Source: Primula veris (taxonomy: Eukaryota; Streptophyta; Magnoliopsida; Ericales; Primulaceae). From it: a stretch of 64,000 nt of DNA. The stretch's first letter is position 1, and the number at the start of each line of letters is the position of its first letter. The position numbers and the translations under genes were made by a program. Below the pieces are notes generated by a model. That model did no database searches and was not told where the DNA came from. It saw nothing but the letters and a program-made list of their open reading frames with translations. The stretch is from the NCBI GenBank assembly GCA_963682055.1, contig OY821744.1:8162835-8226834 (forward strand), given 5' to 3'. Shown here piece after piece: positions 11,251 to 24,130 of this stretch.

Positions 11251-14200
11251 ATGATGCCTTCTTCTACCAGCTCAGTTATTATTAACCCAGGTATTATTTA
11301 TTTTTATTTTACGAGATAGTTTAGAAGATTTTATGTTGTGGGTATTTTCATGGTTTTTGAATGAGTACTTGTGAAATTATTGTTTTTTTTTTTTGTTAGA
11401 TTTTTTTTATTGTGTTTGTATTTATTTGTCCGTGATCTTGGGGAAATGAGTTTTCTTGAGAAATAATATAAATAGTAAATGATTGGGTTGCTAATTCTGT
11501 TGAAATCGGTGTTTTAAAAAAGCAAAATTTTAGCTAAAGCGTTTTTGCAAGAGCTACGCTAAAAGCGAACAAAGTGTACGATTTTAGCGGCCTAAAAAGC
11601 GGAAAAGCAAGCTTTTTAAGCCTTTTTTAAGCTTTGAATCGAGCTTCTTTACTAGGAAGCGCTCTTTTTAAAATAGTGGCTTAAATATAATAAGAATGGC
11701 GGATTCATTTAAAGAAAGAGTAGTATATACTGAATCAAGGTTTGCAGTCTGTTTTATCTTAATTTTCATTTGTGTTTACCTCAAAAAAATACTTGTAATT
11801 ATGCATAAGCTCGTCGTTTCAAAGATCTAGCCTGAATTGTTCATGGATATGTTTGCCTTTTGACTAGTTTTATTATCTGGCACTTATCTAGGTCTTAGTC
11901 GCATTGTGGGCACCAATGAAAAAACTCATTATAAGGAGTAGTAGTAACTCAATATGGCTTGCAGTCTGTTTTAACTCATATTCATGAGTGCTTACTTTGA
12001 AAAAGCACTTAAAAATGTATGCACTCGGTTCTTTTCGTCAATGATCTAGCCTAAATTGCCCATTAATATGTTTGCCGTTAGATTTGGATTTATTGTATTT
12101 GTCTGGCACTTCTTTAGGTTGGAGTCAGCATTGTCGACACCATTGCAGTAGGTTTGATCTTATTGCAAAGGTCCCTTTTTCCCCTTTTATGTTGTGACTT
12201 AACCGCAATTATCCAAAAACAGACTAGAACGTATTACAACTATCTATGAGATATGCTAAAATTTTCTTCATGGTTTGGCTTGTATGTATGCGCTTTCCAA
12301 TCCGCCAAAAGTTAAAGAGAACAGGAGAACTTGATTGTTTTAACATTGAAGTGCATTGGTGAATGCCAACTCAATTTGTATGTTTGTCTGCTGTGAATGT
12401 AAATGTTTCCGGAGGAGTGTGTTTGCTATAATAATACCAGTCGGAGTAAAGACAGGCTTCATTTTGAACTAGGAAGAATGAAATAATAGTCCAAGACTCA
12501 TCTTATTTGGTATAAGCTATAGAGAACCCAATGACGTATTATTTAACTTTTGTATCAGTTTCTGGTATATGTAGTCCTGGTTTCATAATTTGATCAGACC
12601 TGTTACATCCCTGTTCAAATATTCTAGTGCACAGGCTTAACCTCTAATAGAACCCCTCTCAAATACTTAAAAGCATTTAGGTACTCCGTAGTAAAGTATA
12701 GACATAAATAGACATCTAAGTTCAACAATACCAACTCTACTGTTATGCATCAAATTAGAATCCATTGTTGTTCTCGTCTTCTCGAGTGAGAGCAGTACCA
12801 GGATAATGATCTTTAGGCAGTTCTCATGCTGCACACCGCTCTCAAATTTAAGATTGAAGATAAGACTAGTTTATGGGATAAATGTGTAAAAAAGTCAAAA
12901 AGACTTTACAATAGAGATGACTTTGCAACTTGCAGATAATATGTATATGTTTTTGTTCCGCCTTTCTGGATGCTTGTCTTTCACAGTTTTACTTTTTGAG
13001 ATGTACCGACATAATACTTTTGTGAAGTTACCAAAATAGGCTTCATTCTAATACTAGGCGATTCCTTGCTGCTGCTACTATTTGCTATGTTTAGATGTGA
13101 GACGAGGTCACTGTCTGCAACGTTAACTTAGATTTTTCGGTGTTCCATAGTTTCATTTAATCTTTTTCCATTTTAATCTTTACAAATACTTCACACTGCT
13201 GTGTTCGAACAGGTCAAATGGACACAGAAGCGATAAGATGTGTTGTCAACAGCATCTCGCGGTTCATCCATTTGGTCTCATGCCAGACGTCGGAAATAAT
13301 GCCTTGTCAAAACAATTATTTAAGTATAGCAAGTGTCTTGAAGCTCTTGAAGTCAGTGCTTGATGATGTGGTTAGCCGTAAAATTTCATCAGATGAAGTT
13401 TTATCTGAGAAGTGTGAAGTATTAGATGTAGCTGTAAATGAAGCTAGGGAGTTCATGGAAAGTTGGTCATCTAAACTGAGCAAGATTTGCACAGTGAGTA
13501 CATTAAGGAATCATGAATACATGTTCATATTTGTATGGAATATCATCTTTACCTATAATGTCTTAGGAAGTAGTATTTCTGAAAGAGAAAATACGTTTTT
13601 AAAGCTAAAAGGGGAATATATCATTTTTGTATCCTGACCAATTAGTTTTAAACAATTCGTACACGGTTTCATTGTTTTTAACAACTTATACATCATTCAA
13701 CACAAAATGGAACAGTTAAGTACTTAGTACACTGGAGTTATAATTTCAACTCAAAAACACTAGTTAAGCATTAAATGTTCAGTTACGTATGACTACGCAA
13801 ATCTACACAAAATCGAACAATTAGTGTACCAACATTCAAATTTAATCTTTTAAGCACTTTTAGATTCTGATGTATTGGTTCATTAATTGTTCAGGTCTGG
13901 GTAAATTGGTATTAAATTGTGAATTTTGATAGTGCATGAAATGGTCGATTTTGTGATGCCTAATTTATGAATCTCGGTAGCTTGGCATGCTATTTATTAA
14001 TCGTTGTTAGGTTGGTCTGTAGAAGAGATATCTTCCATATTAAAACTAGTATTGTTTGAGATATCCATAGAAGAGATGTCAACAAATGTTTCTTTACGTT
14101 GTTCTAGAATAAGTTCTTAATCCATAACTCACGTAGTAGTAATAGGAGAAGCACTTATTAGTTTACTTTAGCATCCAAAATTTTATGTCAATACCGTGAC

Positions 14201-17200
14201 TTAGAAGAATCTGACGTGCTATCACAGTATAGAATTACCCAGCTGTGGCCCAACATACAGTAACTATTTTTAGTTATTTTTTTGGCTCTGGTAGATAGAT
14301 ATAAATGTAGATGGAAAGAAAGTATGATTATATACTTTCTAATTTTGATTTATATTTATAGACTGTTTGTCGTTGTCATTTATTCATTTTTAATCTTCCT
14401 TTTTGGTTTACAGGCTTTGCAGAGTGAACTATTGGTTGCTGAACTAAAAAGCTCTTCGCTAGAGATTTGTGGCATTTTGTGCAGACAATTACAAGTATCA
14501 CCATCAAATACAAGCCTTAGCGATATTCAGGTGTGTTCTAGTGGAGATTTTTCTTGCTTATCGCTTTGATTTTTACTGGTTCCTATGTCAAAGTTCTTTA
14601 AGTTGCAGTTGGTTTGACAGTTCGAGTGTTTAAAAAAGTTTGTTCTGGTTTTAAAAACAAAAGCAGAAACTACGATTGGTGGATGGTTCGAATCCTTCTT
14701 TTTAGCATCAAAATAAATTTAACTTGGAGAATTCTCTTTGCTAAAAAGTTTCATTTCCTTGAGACATGCTTATGATTTTCTGATTGAGCTTCGGATAATA
14801 AGGTTCCACTGTAGTTTCTTTTTTGTAATTTAATATTAAATTTCTGCCATCTGTTTTAGCACTGTATGCAGGAGCTTCAACATCTTAATGGGAAAAGGAT
14901 GTCTATTATTATAGAAGAGGCTTTCGACAATCAGAGAGAAGGAACTAATCTGTCATATGAACATCTAACAAAAATTAGCGAGGCTCTCAATCTGTCATCA
15001 AGCGAAGAACTCTTGAAAGAGAGGATTGCATTAGAGAAAGAGAGAGTTATCGCCGTTGATAACAAACTCAAATGGAAAATCGGCCAAATTGACCAAGTCA
15101 TTGATCTCATGCCACATATATCTGAACTTGTAGTTAAAAACGCGAGCTTCAACACCGTTAGTGGGACACGCTTACCTTCATATTTTTGTTGCCCTCTATC
15201 ATTGCAACTTATGCTAGATCCAGTTATCGTAGCTTCGGGCCAAACTTATGATCGAAATTCTATCCAAAAATGGATTGATAATGGGCTGTTTATATGTCCC
15301 AAAACCCGACAACTGCTTACACACACAAATCTTATCCCCAATTATACTGTCAAAGCTCTTATATCAAATTGGCGTGGGGAAAACAATGTAATTCCGTCAA
15401 AAACTCCCAATACAACGCAAGATTTCGTTTGTTTGGATAGCTTTAATTCTTCTATGCGTAGTAATGATTCAGTTTCGAGATCTCCTTTAGAAATTGGAAA
15501 TGGGTTATTAAAACACAAAAATGGTGGTTCGTTGAGGTTTAGTGAGATCGAAAATTTTGAAATCTCATCCCCTGAACAGTCATATGTCCATAGCAGGACC
15601 GAGTCGGCCTCAAGTGTAATTTCCAACATCGATTATTTACCTTCAACATCAACCGATTTGTCAAGAAAGTCAAGTAACCATGAAAATACAAGCGAATTTT
15701 CGGAAGAAATTACATCTGCCTCCCCTTATTTTCTTCCGAATGAAAAGAACCCAGAACTCTCTTCCATATTATCCGGGAAACAATTTCATAGTTCGAAAAA
15801 TATGGCTGAGAATACTAGTAATGGGATTAGTAACGATTTGACCACAACTTCTCATGTTGAGAAGCTCGTTGAAGATCTAAAGAGCAAATCTGATGGAACA
15901 AAAGCTAAAGCTGCAGAAGAGTTGCGTTCTCTAGCTAAGCATAACTCGGAAAATAGAGCAACTATAGGTTCCTGTGGGGCAGTTCCCGCATTACTCTCTC
16001 TTTTATACTCAGAAGAGAAACTGACCCAAGAACACTCTGTTACGGCCCTTTTAAATTTATCCATTGATGAAAAATTAAAAATAAAAATCGCAGAATCCGG
16101 GGTGATTGACCCTCTAATCCATGTATTAAAAACCGGAAATGGTGGTGCAAAAGAAAATGCAGCAGCTGCTTTGTTTAGTATTTCTATTATAGAAGAATAC
16201 AGAATTAAAATTGGGCGTTCTAATGCTGTTAAAGCGTTGGTAGATCTTCTCTACACCGGTACTTTGAGGGGTAAAAAAGACGCTGCTACAGCTTTATATA
16301 ATTTATCGATTTATCACGAAAATAAAGCTCGTATAGTCCAAGCTGGCGCAGTACAGCATTTGGTAGAGCTTATAGAGCCTGGTTCAGAAATGGTTGATAA
16401 AGCGGCTGCTCTTTTGGCAAATTTGTCTACAATTACAGAGGGGTGTAATGGCATTGTTCGAGCGGGCGGGTTACCGTTTCTTGTTGAGGTTGTTGAAAGT
16501 GGGTCTCAACGTGGAAAAGAAAATGCTGCCTCTATATTATTTCAGGTTTGTATAAATAGTACGAAATTTTGTCGATTGGTATTGCAAGAAGGAGCAGTCC
16601 CGCCTCTTGTCGCGCTGTCTCAGTCTGGTACAGCGAGAGCTAAGGAGAAGGTATAGAATTTGTTTCAATTTAACCCTATTATCGTCTTAGATTGCTAGTA
16701 TCATGGAATGTTATTTTGTTTTAGAGTTAATTACGGTTTATACATTAACCTACAAAAAATAGCAGCTACTACCCTGGCCTATCTCTTTTTTCCGATTTTG
16801 TAAATTACAAAGAAAGATTACCATAGATTGGAGACTGAAATAGGAAAAATGCGATAAAATAGTTTACAAAATACAAAAGCATATATAATATTTTGTCTGG
16901 TAACTATTTCATAAACCAAGCTAAACAAATTATTTATTTGGTAAACTAACTAAGTATTTTATATCATCGAAAAATGTATTTTAGTATACATATTCCTGAT
17001 TTATTTTGGTTGATATATATAATGGAAATATGATGATCTGTTAAGTGTACAAAAATGAGATTAGTTCTTAAGTCATCATATTTCTTAGATTTCTCTTAGA
17101 CACTTATCTTCCTGTCATGTTTCGGATGGGAATAGAGAGGTTAATGACTAATGATTTGTAAGGCCTATCGGGAAGATATATTTTGGCTGCCCAATATGTT

Positions 17201-17955
17201 GTTAGGTCATATACGGGAGCGGATTTTAAGCAATCTATGAGGGAGTGTACTAAAGAACTTCCCTGGTAAAATTAGTAACCTAACAAACAATGAAATTTGG
17301 ACTTTGGGCCTATATATAAACGACTTGGCCATGTTTGTATAGGGAAGAACGGTGTAGTACTAATTGTATTGTGTGGGACTATTTATATACTTTTCGATCT
17401 TTGGCACATTTCCTGTACCTTATCCCAGACGGCCTTAGTTAGTAAAGTTGGTACATGAACAAAATATTCCAGAAATAATAACCAATAGGAAATGAATTGA
17501 GTTTCGGAAAAATCCATCCTCATTGATAAAACCTAGAGCTTAGCATAGCTCATTCAACGGATTAGAGAAAGTAATCGAAGACTAATCATTCTACAGAAAT
17601 CGAAAAAGTTCCTCTTTCAGGCCTCGTTTGGGTGGATACGTTGAGACGGTATGTCCTTGACAAAAATGCGAGTAATGATTATAATGGTGTAACGAAAGGA
17701 ATAAGAAAATGATAGAATTCCAAAATGCTGCTTAGAGAATCTACTGAACTTTAAGATTGATCTGAAGCATGCCTTGTAAGAAAACTAAAGCTGTTTTTTA
17801 GCTCAAATTTGAAGTAGCTGGTTACCGATTTAGTGATGCGTACTATGATGTCGAAGAAATTAATTTATTCTTAATGTATCATACTGCAGGCACAGCAACT
17901 TCTTAGTCATTTTCGACACCAGCGTGATGGACCCAATGGGAAAGCAAAATCATAA
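11251..17955 (+). CDS. PUB4-like: PUB4-type U-box E3 ubiquitin ligase with ARM repeats
   Basis: Coding exons 11251-11290, 13213-13493, 14414-14530, 14860-16650 and 17890-17955 keep phase throughout and encode about 764 residues (Arabidopsis PUB4 is about 826). Order: a U-box N-terminal helical region (residues 14-240); the U-box at about 251-325 (LPSYFCCPLSLQLMLDPV, GQTYDRNSIQKW, CPKTRQ); a Ser-rich linker at about 330-470; and ARM repeats at about 470-755 (for example AVPALLSLL, ALLNLS, AKENAAAALFSI, DAATALYNLS). It ends AQQLLSHFRHQRDGPNG. U-box proteins bind E2 enzymes without zinc; the ARM repeats recruit substrates or receptor kinases. Start choice is uncertain: the M at 13218 aligns exactly with the known PUB4 start (14 residues before the conserved Ile-Ser), so 11251-11290 may be 5' UTR or may add 15 residues (start MMPSSTSS). 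The last 22 codons are in a separate exon after a 1.2-kb intron. Confidence 0.93.
11744..12146. repeat. Imperfect tandem duplication (about 217-bp period) in intron 1 of the PUB4-like gene
   Basis: The segment 11744-11918 recurs at 11961-12146. Shared landmarks in the same order are gcagtctgtttta, gatctagcct.aattg, atatgtttgcc, tctggcactt and gcattgt followed by caccaatg/caccattg. The copies differ by many substitutions and indels, so the duplication is old. Confidence 0.7.
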
Positions 17956-20065
17956 GGCATGATTCTGATTGATCTATTCAAGGCCTGCGTTTACTATTGA
18001 GTTTGTGTGCAGTTGCTTCGCATGTTGAGTTTTTTTAATAGTGATATGGTTTTGGGTATTGTATTTTCCAATATCGGGATCAGTGTATCTGATTTTATGT
18101 GATGTAGGAAAGAACTTGATAGTATATTCGGTTAGTTGTAGCCTTAGCGAGCGAGTGCAGTTGCCTTGTTAATGGCACGGTTTTGTAAATATAATTGTGT
18201 GTATATGTTATGCCTTTTAGAGGCTTTAGACTGTTTTTTCCCCCTTCCAAATATGACATAACAAACAGAAAACATTCATAACCAAAAAAGTTTTAAGTGA
18301 AGTTCACCGTAACATTGTCCTGAGATGTGCCTACGTACCGCTGCACTGAAAATAAGAGTTCTCACTTCTGAACAAAACAAAATAAAAACCATAATACACC
18401 TAAGATAAGGTGTCCAGATTACGCTTATCAGATGGCTGTAACATCTCACACACACAGTTACAGAATGTGTCATTGTGGAGAGGACGGCTCTCTAATCTGG
18501 TTAAAGTGAATTAATGTAACGGGATCAAGGGACTCAAAGGACGGTTATGGAACTTCAGCTGTAGAATAATACCTGTACGAGCAAAGATGTGCTTAGCAGT
18601 GTGCTAGTGGCTCTAATGACAATTGACAGTCAAGAGTTTTTTTTTTTTTGAAAAAAATGCGTTTAATGTACTGTACTATAAGTTTCTAACGATTTAGGTA
18701 CCGAACTACTAATTTTAACGAGTTACTAATATACGAAATTTATTACAATTGAGAATCTATCGTTAAATAAAATGATGAAATTGCACTCACGTTCTCTATC
18801 ATAAAGTAAGTTGAATTCTGTCAAAATCCGTAAAAATTAGATCCTAAATGTGAGATATAGCGACTGCGATTTTGTCGATTTATATTGTTAGTCTTTTAAT
18901 TGGACGAAGTTTCGTAGTTTGGTAGCTCAATTGTTAAAGTGGTAGTCCAACACCTAAATTGTTAACCACATGTAATACAGTATACTAAACGTATTTTTTC
19001 TCTTTTTTCAAATGAAAAATCATGCATCTCTTTCTTTTTCTTCTCCTTGTCGTCTTCAAGGAAAATATCAAACGTATACGGTGCAAGTGTCTCTCGCGTT
19101 TTGAGAGAAGTAAAAAAGCAGAAGCAGTTTTCTACACTCTTCTAGTTGAGACACCCGAGAAGACCCCTACGACCTGAACCAAGCGCTTTTTTGTAGTGAG
19201 ACCATCTCACGAAGGCTATGTTTGAGCTCAGTTTTAATGGTGTCAATGAAACCTAAGTTATAAGATGAAGCAGATAGAGAGGGGGGCGGCTGAAAAATGA
19301 TGTTTTTCAGTTTATGTTTATTATATGTATAAGGATATTGTATTAGAGTTAATTATGCGCGTTGGATTGTAATAGTGTGTTAGGTTATTAACCGTTAGAT
19401 CTACTATTTCAATATTAGTATGTGTACTAAGATAATGCCACGTGTACTGCATCAATGATGGAGATGAGGCAGTTTATTAGTTGCACTATAACCTCCTTAA
19501 TTTCAAATTATTTCATATTAGTATAAATATCTGGGATTTGTAACAGTTGAGATTATCAGATAAATAAAAGTCAGTTTCTATTTTTGTTACTTACTCCGTT
19601 GACTTTCCAATCAAACTACGGTCTGATTACTACATTTTTCCTTGTCACGACGCATCATGTACAAATTGGACCCCAAACACAGGCAACGACTGAACTGATT
19701 TCAGGAATGAGTCTCTCATCATTGAAGATATCAATCGCCATGAGTGGATCTTTCGAGGTAAACCTGGCTCCACAATAGAATTTTCGCACATTTGACTTGA
19801 CTAGTAACACGGATTTTGAATTAGAATAAAGCAGAACATTTTTCGCCACCCACACAGTTGATGAAGATTAACTATATTCTTACAATTCACCGCCACCGGA
19901 AACTTCCTCTTGCCTTGGTGATTCATCATTCTCCTTTGCTACCAATCTCTATATTAACCAAGCTTTTAATAATAAGGGTTCCTTGTTGCATTTTAGACTT
20001 TAATTGTCCTTTTATAAAAGAGTACAAATTTTCATTCCTAGATGTAACACATCTGTCGCTCTATT

Positions 20066-20170
20066 ATAATGCTATTACTTTATACTTAATAAAGTCTGTC
20101 CCGGCTATTGAGATTTGTACTCTTATCAAGTATAAAGTATATATAACAAAGACTAATATTGCTTATTACA
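20066..20170. repeat. Dispersed repeat unit, copy 1
   Basis: It contains ttactttatacttaataaag, then tctgtcccggctattg, then gatttgtactcttatcaa and aagtatatataacaaag. A second copy lies at about 21215-21305 and a third partial copy at about 21357-21400, each with small differences. The shared tctgtcccgg motif marks all three. Confidence 0.65.
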
Positions 20171-20764
20171 ATCTCTCTGTAATAATACTTTATATATGAA
20201 TAAATTTTTTATAAAAATAAAAATGTTCGATCCCAACTTGTAACAGTTTAACATAAGAATAAATTGTATATTGTAATATTTCATGATTTTTTATGGTAAT
20301 GTCTTAACAAATTTGCATCCATATTGGAATAAATTACATAAATATGTAAAATTATATATATGTCCTTACATTGATCTTAACACGATTTAAAATATTTATC
20401 TAATGTAGTCTGTGATATTGTTTTAGATAAACTTTTAGATGATTTTCCAACTTTTTAAATACATATACTTAATTTTCCAAATATACATGTACTTAGTTAA
20501 ATTTTCTTTAATTCATAAATATGCTAGTTTTGTGACTTTCCAACACTTTTAGATTTATGTGGTTGACTTGTTACGTAGATACATGTTTCTGTCTCTTGAA
20601 TATTTATGTTAGTTAATTAAATTAAATACACGTATACCTTTTATTTTGCGGAACATTTATTTAAGTATTTTTTTATTTTTTTTATATATTAACCTCTGAT
20701 TAGAAATAACCTTCTTATTTATAAGAATTCTCCCGGTGCCGATGTTATTATTGTAGAGAGGTTC

Positions 20765-20825
20765 TACCGTAGCTTATGCTTTATTGATATTTTAACTAGC
20801 AAAATTAATTTATTCCTCAATTCTA
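20765..20825. repeat. Second dispersed repeat unit, copy 1
   Basis: The segment gcttatgctttattgatat, followed by tttaactagcaaaattaat and ttattcctcaattct, recurs at 21299-21355 with two or three changes. It sits beside the first repeat type at 21.2-21.4 kb, which suggests a local rearranged duplication. Confidence 0.65.
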
Positions 20826-21214
20826 CATATACGGTTGTAGAGCCCAATTTAAAAGACATTAAATTGGGGCCTCTAACCCACAATGGACCTATTTTTTAAA
20901 TTATATGTATTGAAAAATTATTGATTATTGCTTATTGGTTAATATCACTCATATTTGTTTTATATTTACTAGTTATGAGTAGTGTACCTTCATCACTAGA
21001 CAATTAGACTGCATCAAACAATTAAATGACACGGTCTAGTTAGAATAGTTTATTGTATTTGATACGTTATAATTAAAACAATTTACTTTAAACACGATTT
21101 AATAAAAAATCATATTAATGATCATTATTGAAAAAAACCCTAATTTAAGGGCTCTTTTTTAAATTTAATTTGAGCCTATAAAATACTAGAGACAGTAGTG
21201 TAATTCTATTAGCT

Positions 21215-21400
21215 CATTACTTTATAGGTCCGTCCCGGCTATCGGGATTTGTACTCTTATTAACTATAAAGTATATATAGCAAAGATTAATATTGCTATT
21301 ACCTTATGCTTTATTGAGATTTTAACTAGCAGAATTAATTTATTCCTCAATTCTGTTAGCTCATTACTTTATACTTAATAAGGTCTGTCCCGTCCGATGC
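21215..21400. repeat. Rearranged second copies of the two repeat units
   Basis: It holds the tcccggctatcgggatttgt segment (copy 2), then the ctttattgagattttaacta segment (copy 2), then another ttactttatacttaataagg plus tctgtcccg piece, all within 190 bp. The same modules are spread over 750 bp at 20066-20825. Confidence 0.6.
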
Positions 21401-22282
21401 CGGGGGCGGTGAAAAGGAGAACGAAATCTTAACCAGTTGATCACCATTAATTCCGAACTTAAAAGACCAAACAATTTCATAGTTTAAAATAAGACCTAAA
21501 CATTTGGAGAGCTAGATAGTTAATTTCCAGTGATTGTACCACTACAATTCTTATTCGAATTAATCAGATTCTTTTTAGAGCTATTGGTCATCTCACCTTT
21601 GTCAATGAATCAATTGTCAGTCGTTATACCCTTGTCATTTAAGCCACTTATATAGTAGCCAACATTTGCTATGCATGCAGATCTCAAAATATATATATGA
21701 AATAACTATATCAGTAACAATCATTTTACCAATAAACTGACATAATCGATTTGATTATTCTGCTCTTTCCATCATGCATTTTATTTCTGGTTTCTCCATA
21801 AATACTAGAATAATGAATCAAGTTATACGGAATGGCAAACCTTTGAATCAGTAAATTGTTCACCAATAGTAAATAGTAAGATGTGTGGTTATAGGTTTTT
21901 CACCACAAACATTTTTTAGAACATGCTTTCAGAAAGCTTAGTTTACCCCCACAATTACCCGGAAATATGGACATTCACTATACGAATCTCATTACCTTAT
22001 TTTCCTTTGAAGAATGATATAATACAATAATACATTATTGTATGATGTCTAATTATTTCACTGACTCAAGAAAACAGGTAGCATAACTTAAATTAATAAT
22101 CAACATGGAGAACAACAAATTAAATAATATGTGATTTCAATTCATAATGACAGCAGTGTGTGCACATAGATTTATTCACAGTGGATCCGTAGTTTTGATT
22201 GGTTGACTCGTGTATTATATATATTTTACTTTAAATCAGCTAAATTTGTACTATTAATTAGTCTAAGTTTTGGTGTTTTATC

Positions 22283-22777
22283 TGTTGGGTACGTTGTAAA
22301 TAAACACAATAATTTCTACGAAAAAGAAATGGACAAATAAACAGAAAATGGTTTTCTCAAATATAAAATTATCAATTACAAGAATTAACGTAAAATAATG
22401 TAAATGATACCGAAATGGACTAAAGTCCGAGACGAGGTAACTGCAAGCAGTTTCCCTTAAACGATATTTGCCCCGCCACCTCTGCTTCTGGCTACATGGG
22501 GCACTTCGTTCCCAAGGTACAACGTCTATCACATGTGACTCGGCGGAAACGGCACCGAGCCACGGTCGGGCCGTTGGTGGTGCGGTACTCTCTCTCTATA
22601 TGTATGCATATGTGTTTGTGTGTGAATGTGTGTATGACATGTATTTTTCTTTGTCTTTAAAAAGCCTTTTAAAAATGTAACTCATGAAAGCCATCAATAT
22701 GGGGATATAAATATTTTGAAACCCCTACAACTTAATTGCATTCAAAACAAAACAAAACCAAAGGTTTTTTTCCAACA
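22283..22777 (-). repeat. 3' LTR of element A
   Basis: 495 bp, in - orientation TGTTGGAAAA...CCAACA. It contains a block (22431-22527) shared with the LTRs of element B, including the ACTG-loop-CAGT hairpin (22440-22451) and the pairing segment (22456-22469). Confidence 0.92.
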
Positions 22778-23269
22778 ATCCCCCACATGAATGCAATCAT
22801 TAAACATGCACAGTGCAACTAAATGCAATCGAGAGAACCACGAGAATTCACTGCATAAGGACAGGTAGCGCGCGCCTTGAACCTGCCATAGTGATGTAAA
22901 ATCTGATATGCTACTATTGGGTAGCCTTAAAGCCTTGAACCCTTTAGCGTTTGTGCATACCAGGGTAATACTCACACAATGTCCTCTCTACACCACTTAC
23001 TAAGCCCTTTGGTTGTTGTCCATATTTGGCCCTGGACTGCCTTGGCAAATTCAACCGAGTGCTCTAGTGATTTAGCCCTAGATCATCACATAGTATCGGC
23101 CATACACACTCGTTATAGGTGATTTTCAAGTCAAGGGTGTCCTGACTCACCCCACTCGACCTTCGAGATACTTGATTCATTAAGAGCCTCATGCTCACCC
23201 TTAAAATGGTACAGGTCTATCACTCTTTCATCATAGAAATGGGCTGAGAATTTATGTTCTCGAGTGCTT

Positions 23270-24130
23270 TGTTCGGTTACCCGCACAATTCAGTTTCCCA
23301 TTGAACCCGAGACTGAAGTTTCCAGTTCAGGTTGGGTTACCTATGCGAAGGTTTCCAATTTATTGGGCTTCAAACCCCATTTCCCTCGATGATGCTTCAA
23401 CTCCTCCACGAGTCAAGCATTTTGTATATGGATCCGCATTATTATCCTTAGACCTTGCAAAGTCTAGGGATACCACAATTTTTGCTAGCAATTCCTCTTA
23501 CGGATTTGTGTCTCCGACGAATATGTCATGACTTTGTCGGGACTTTCCATTATACAAATTATTCTGATCCCGTTTAATAACTGACTGACTGCAGCAGTAC
23601 ACGTTTATTGCGGAAACAGATTTTGGCCACTTGGAATACCTCCCAAGACTTCTCAGCCAATCTGCCTCTTCTGTAGCTTGATTCAACGTTATGAATTCTA
23701 ACTCTACAGTTTCTCCAACTATGCAGGTCTAGTTTACAGACCTCCATAAGACTGCAACCTCTTTTAAATACAAACATATCCACTAATGGACCTTGTACTG
23801 TTAAAGTTCGAGATACACTTGGTATCTAAAATACCCTCCAAACATTTTGGATATCTCGTATAACGCAGTTCATGATTGGCAGTATACCTCATGTATCTGA
23901 GAAGCCTCATTGGCAAACCTACTGAGTCTGCTCACTGAGTTGGCTATAACTGGTCTAGTGCAGTTCTTGACGCACAAGAGACTACCTATGATAAGTTAGG
24001 TGTTTGTTTTAGTCCATATAACAACTTAACAAGTTTTCGCACCTTGGCTTACTTTACACGGAACCACGACCCAATGGGTTGTTCCTAATTCTCTAGATCT
24101 CCATTTATAAGACACATGTTCTCATTAATT
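23270..24130 (-). pseudogene. Decayed Copia pol 3' end (RT C-terminus / RNase H) of element A
   Basis: On the - strand, short frames resemble the C-terminal pol of element B: one at 23498-23686 has [19 protein letters not shown] and YNGKSR, and sequence near 23930-23990 is the diverged counterpart of the element B region near 42550-42640. Frameshifts and stops separate the pieces, so there is no functional product. The stretch 22791-23270 matches the noncoding 3' region of element B (43233-43760). Confidence 0.7.

Larger units (their letters stand above)
17956..22277. other. 3' UTR of the PUB4-like gene, then gene-free repeat-rich DNA
   Basis: The 3' UTR probably ends by about 18240. No protein-like frame is recognised after it. 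A stretch around 19320-19580 looks LTR-like (TATA-type motif tataaatat near 19522, then a possible poly(A) signal aataaa near 19563), but no partner copy or TSD is seen. The interval 20070-21400 contains repeated segments listed separately. Confidence 0.45.

Noticed and set aside
14282..14569. 95-aa open frame
   Set aside because: It is intron sequence running into exon 3 of the PUB4-like gene; only 14414-14530 is coding.
19584..19855. 64-aa (+) and 66-aa (-) frames
   Set aside because: No recognisable motif. The area may be a decayed LTR element, but no second LTR, PBS or domain could be shown.
22468..22680. 70-aa open frame, repeated at 28313-28525, and 84/94-aa frames on the - strand
   Set aside because: They lie wholly inside the two LTR copies of element A. 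They repeat because the LTRs are identical, and the peptides resemble no protein.
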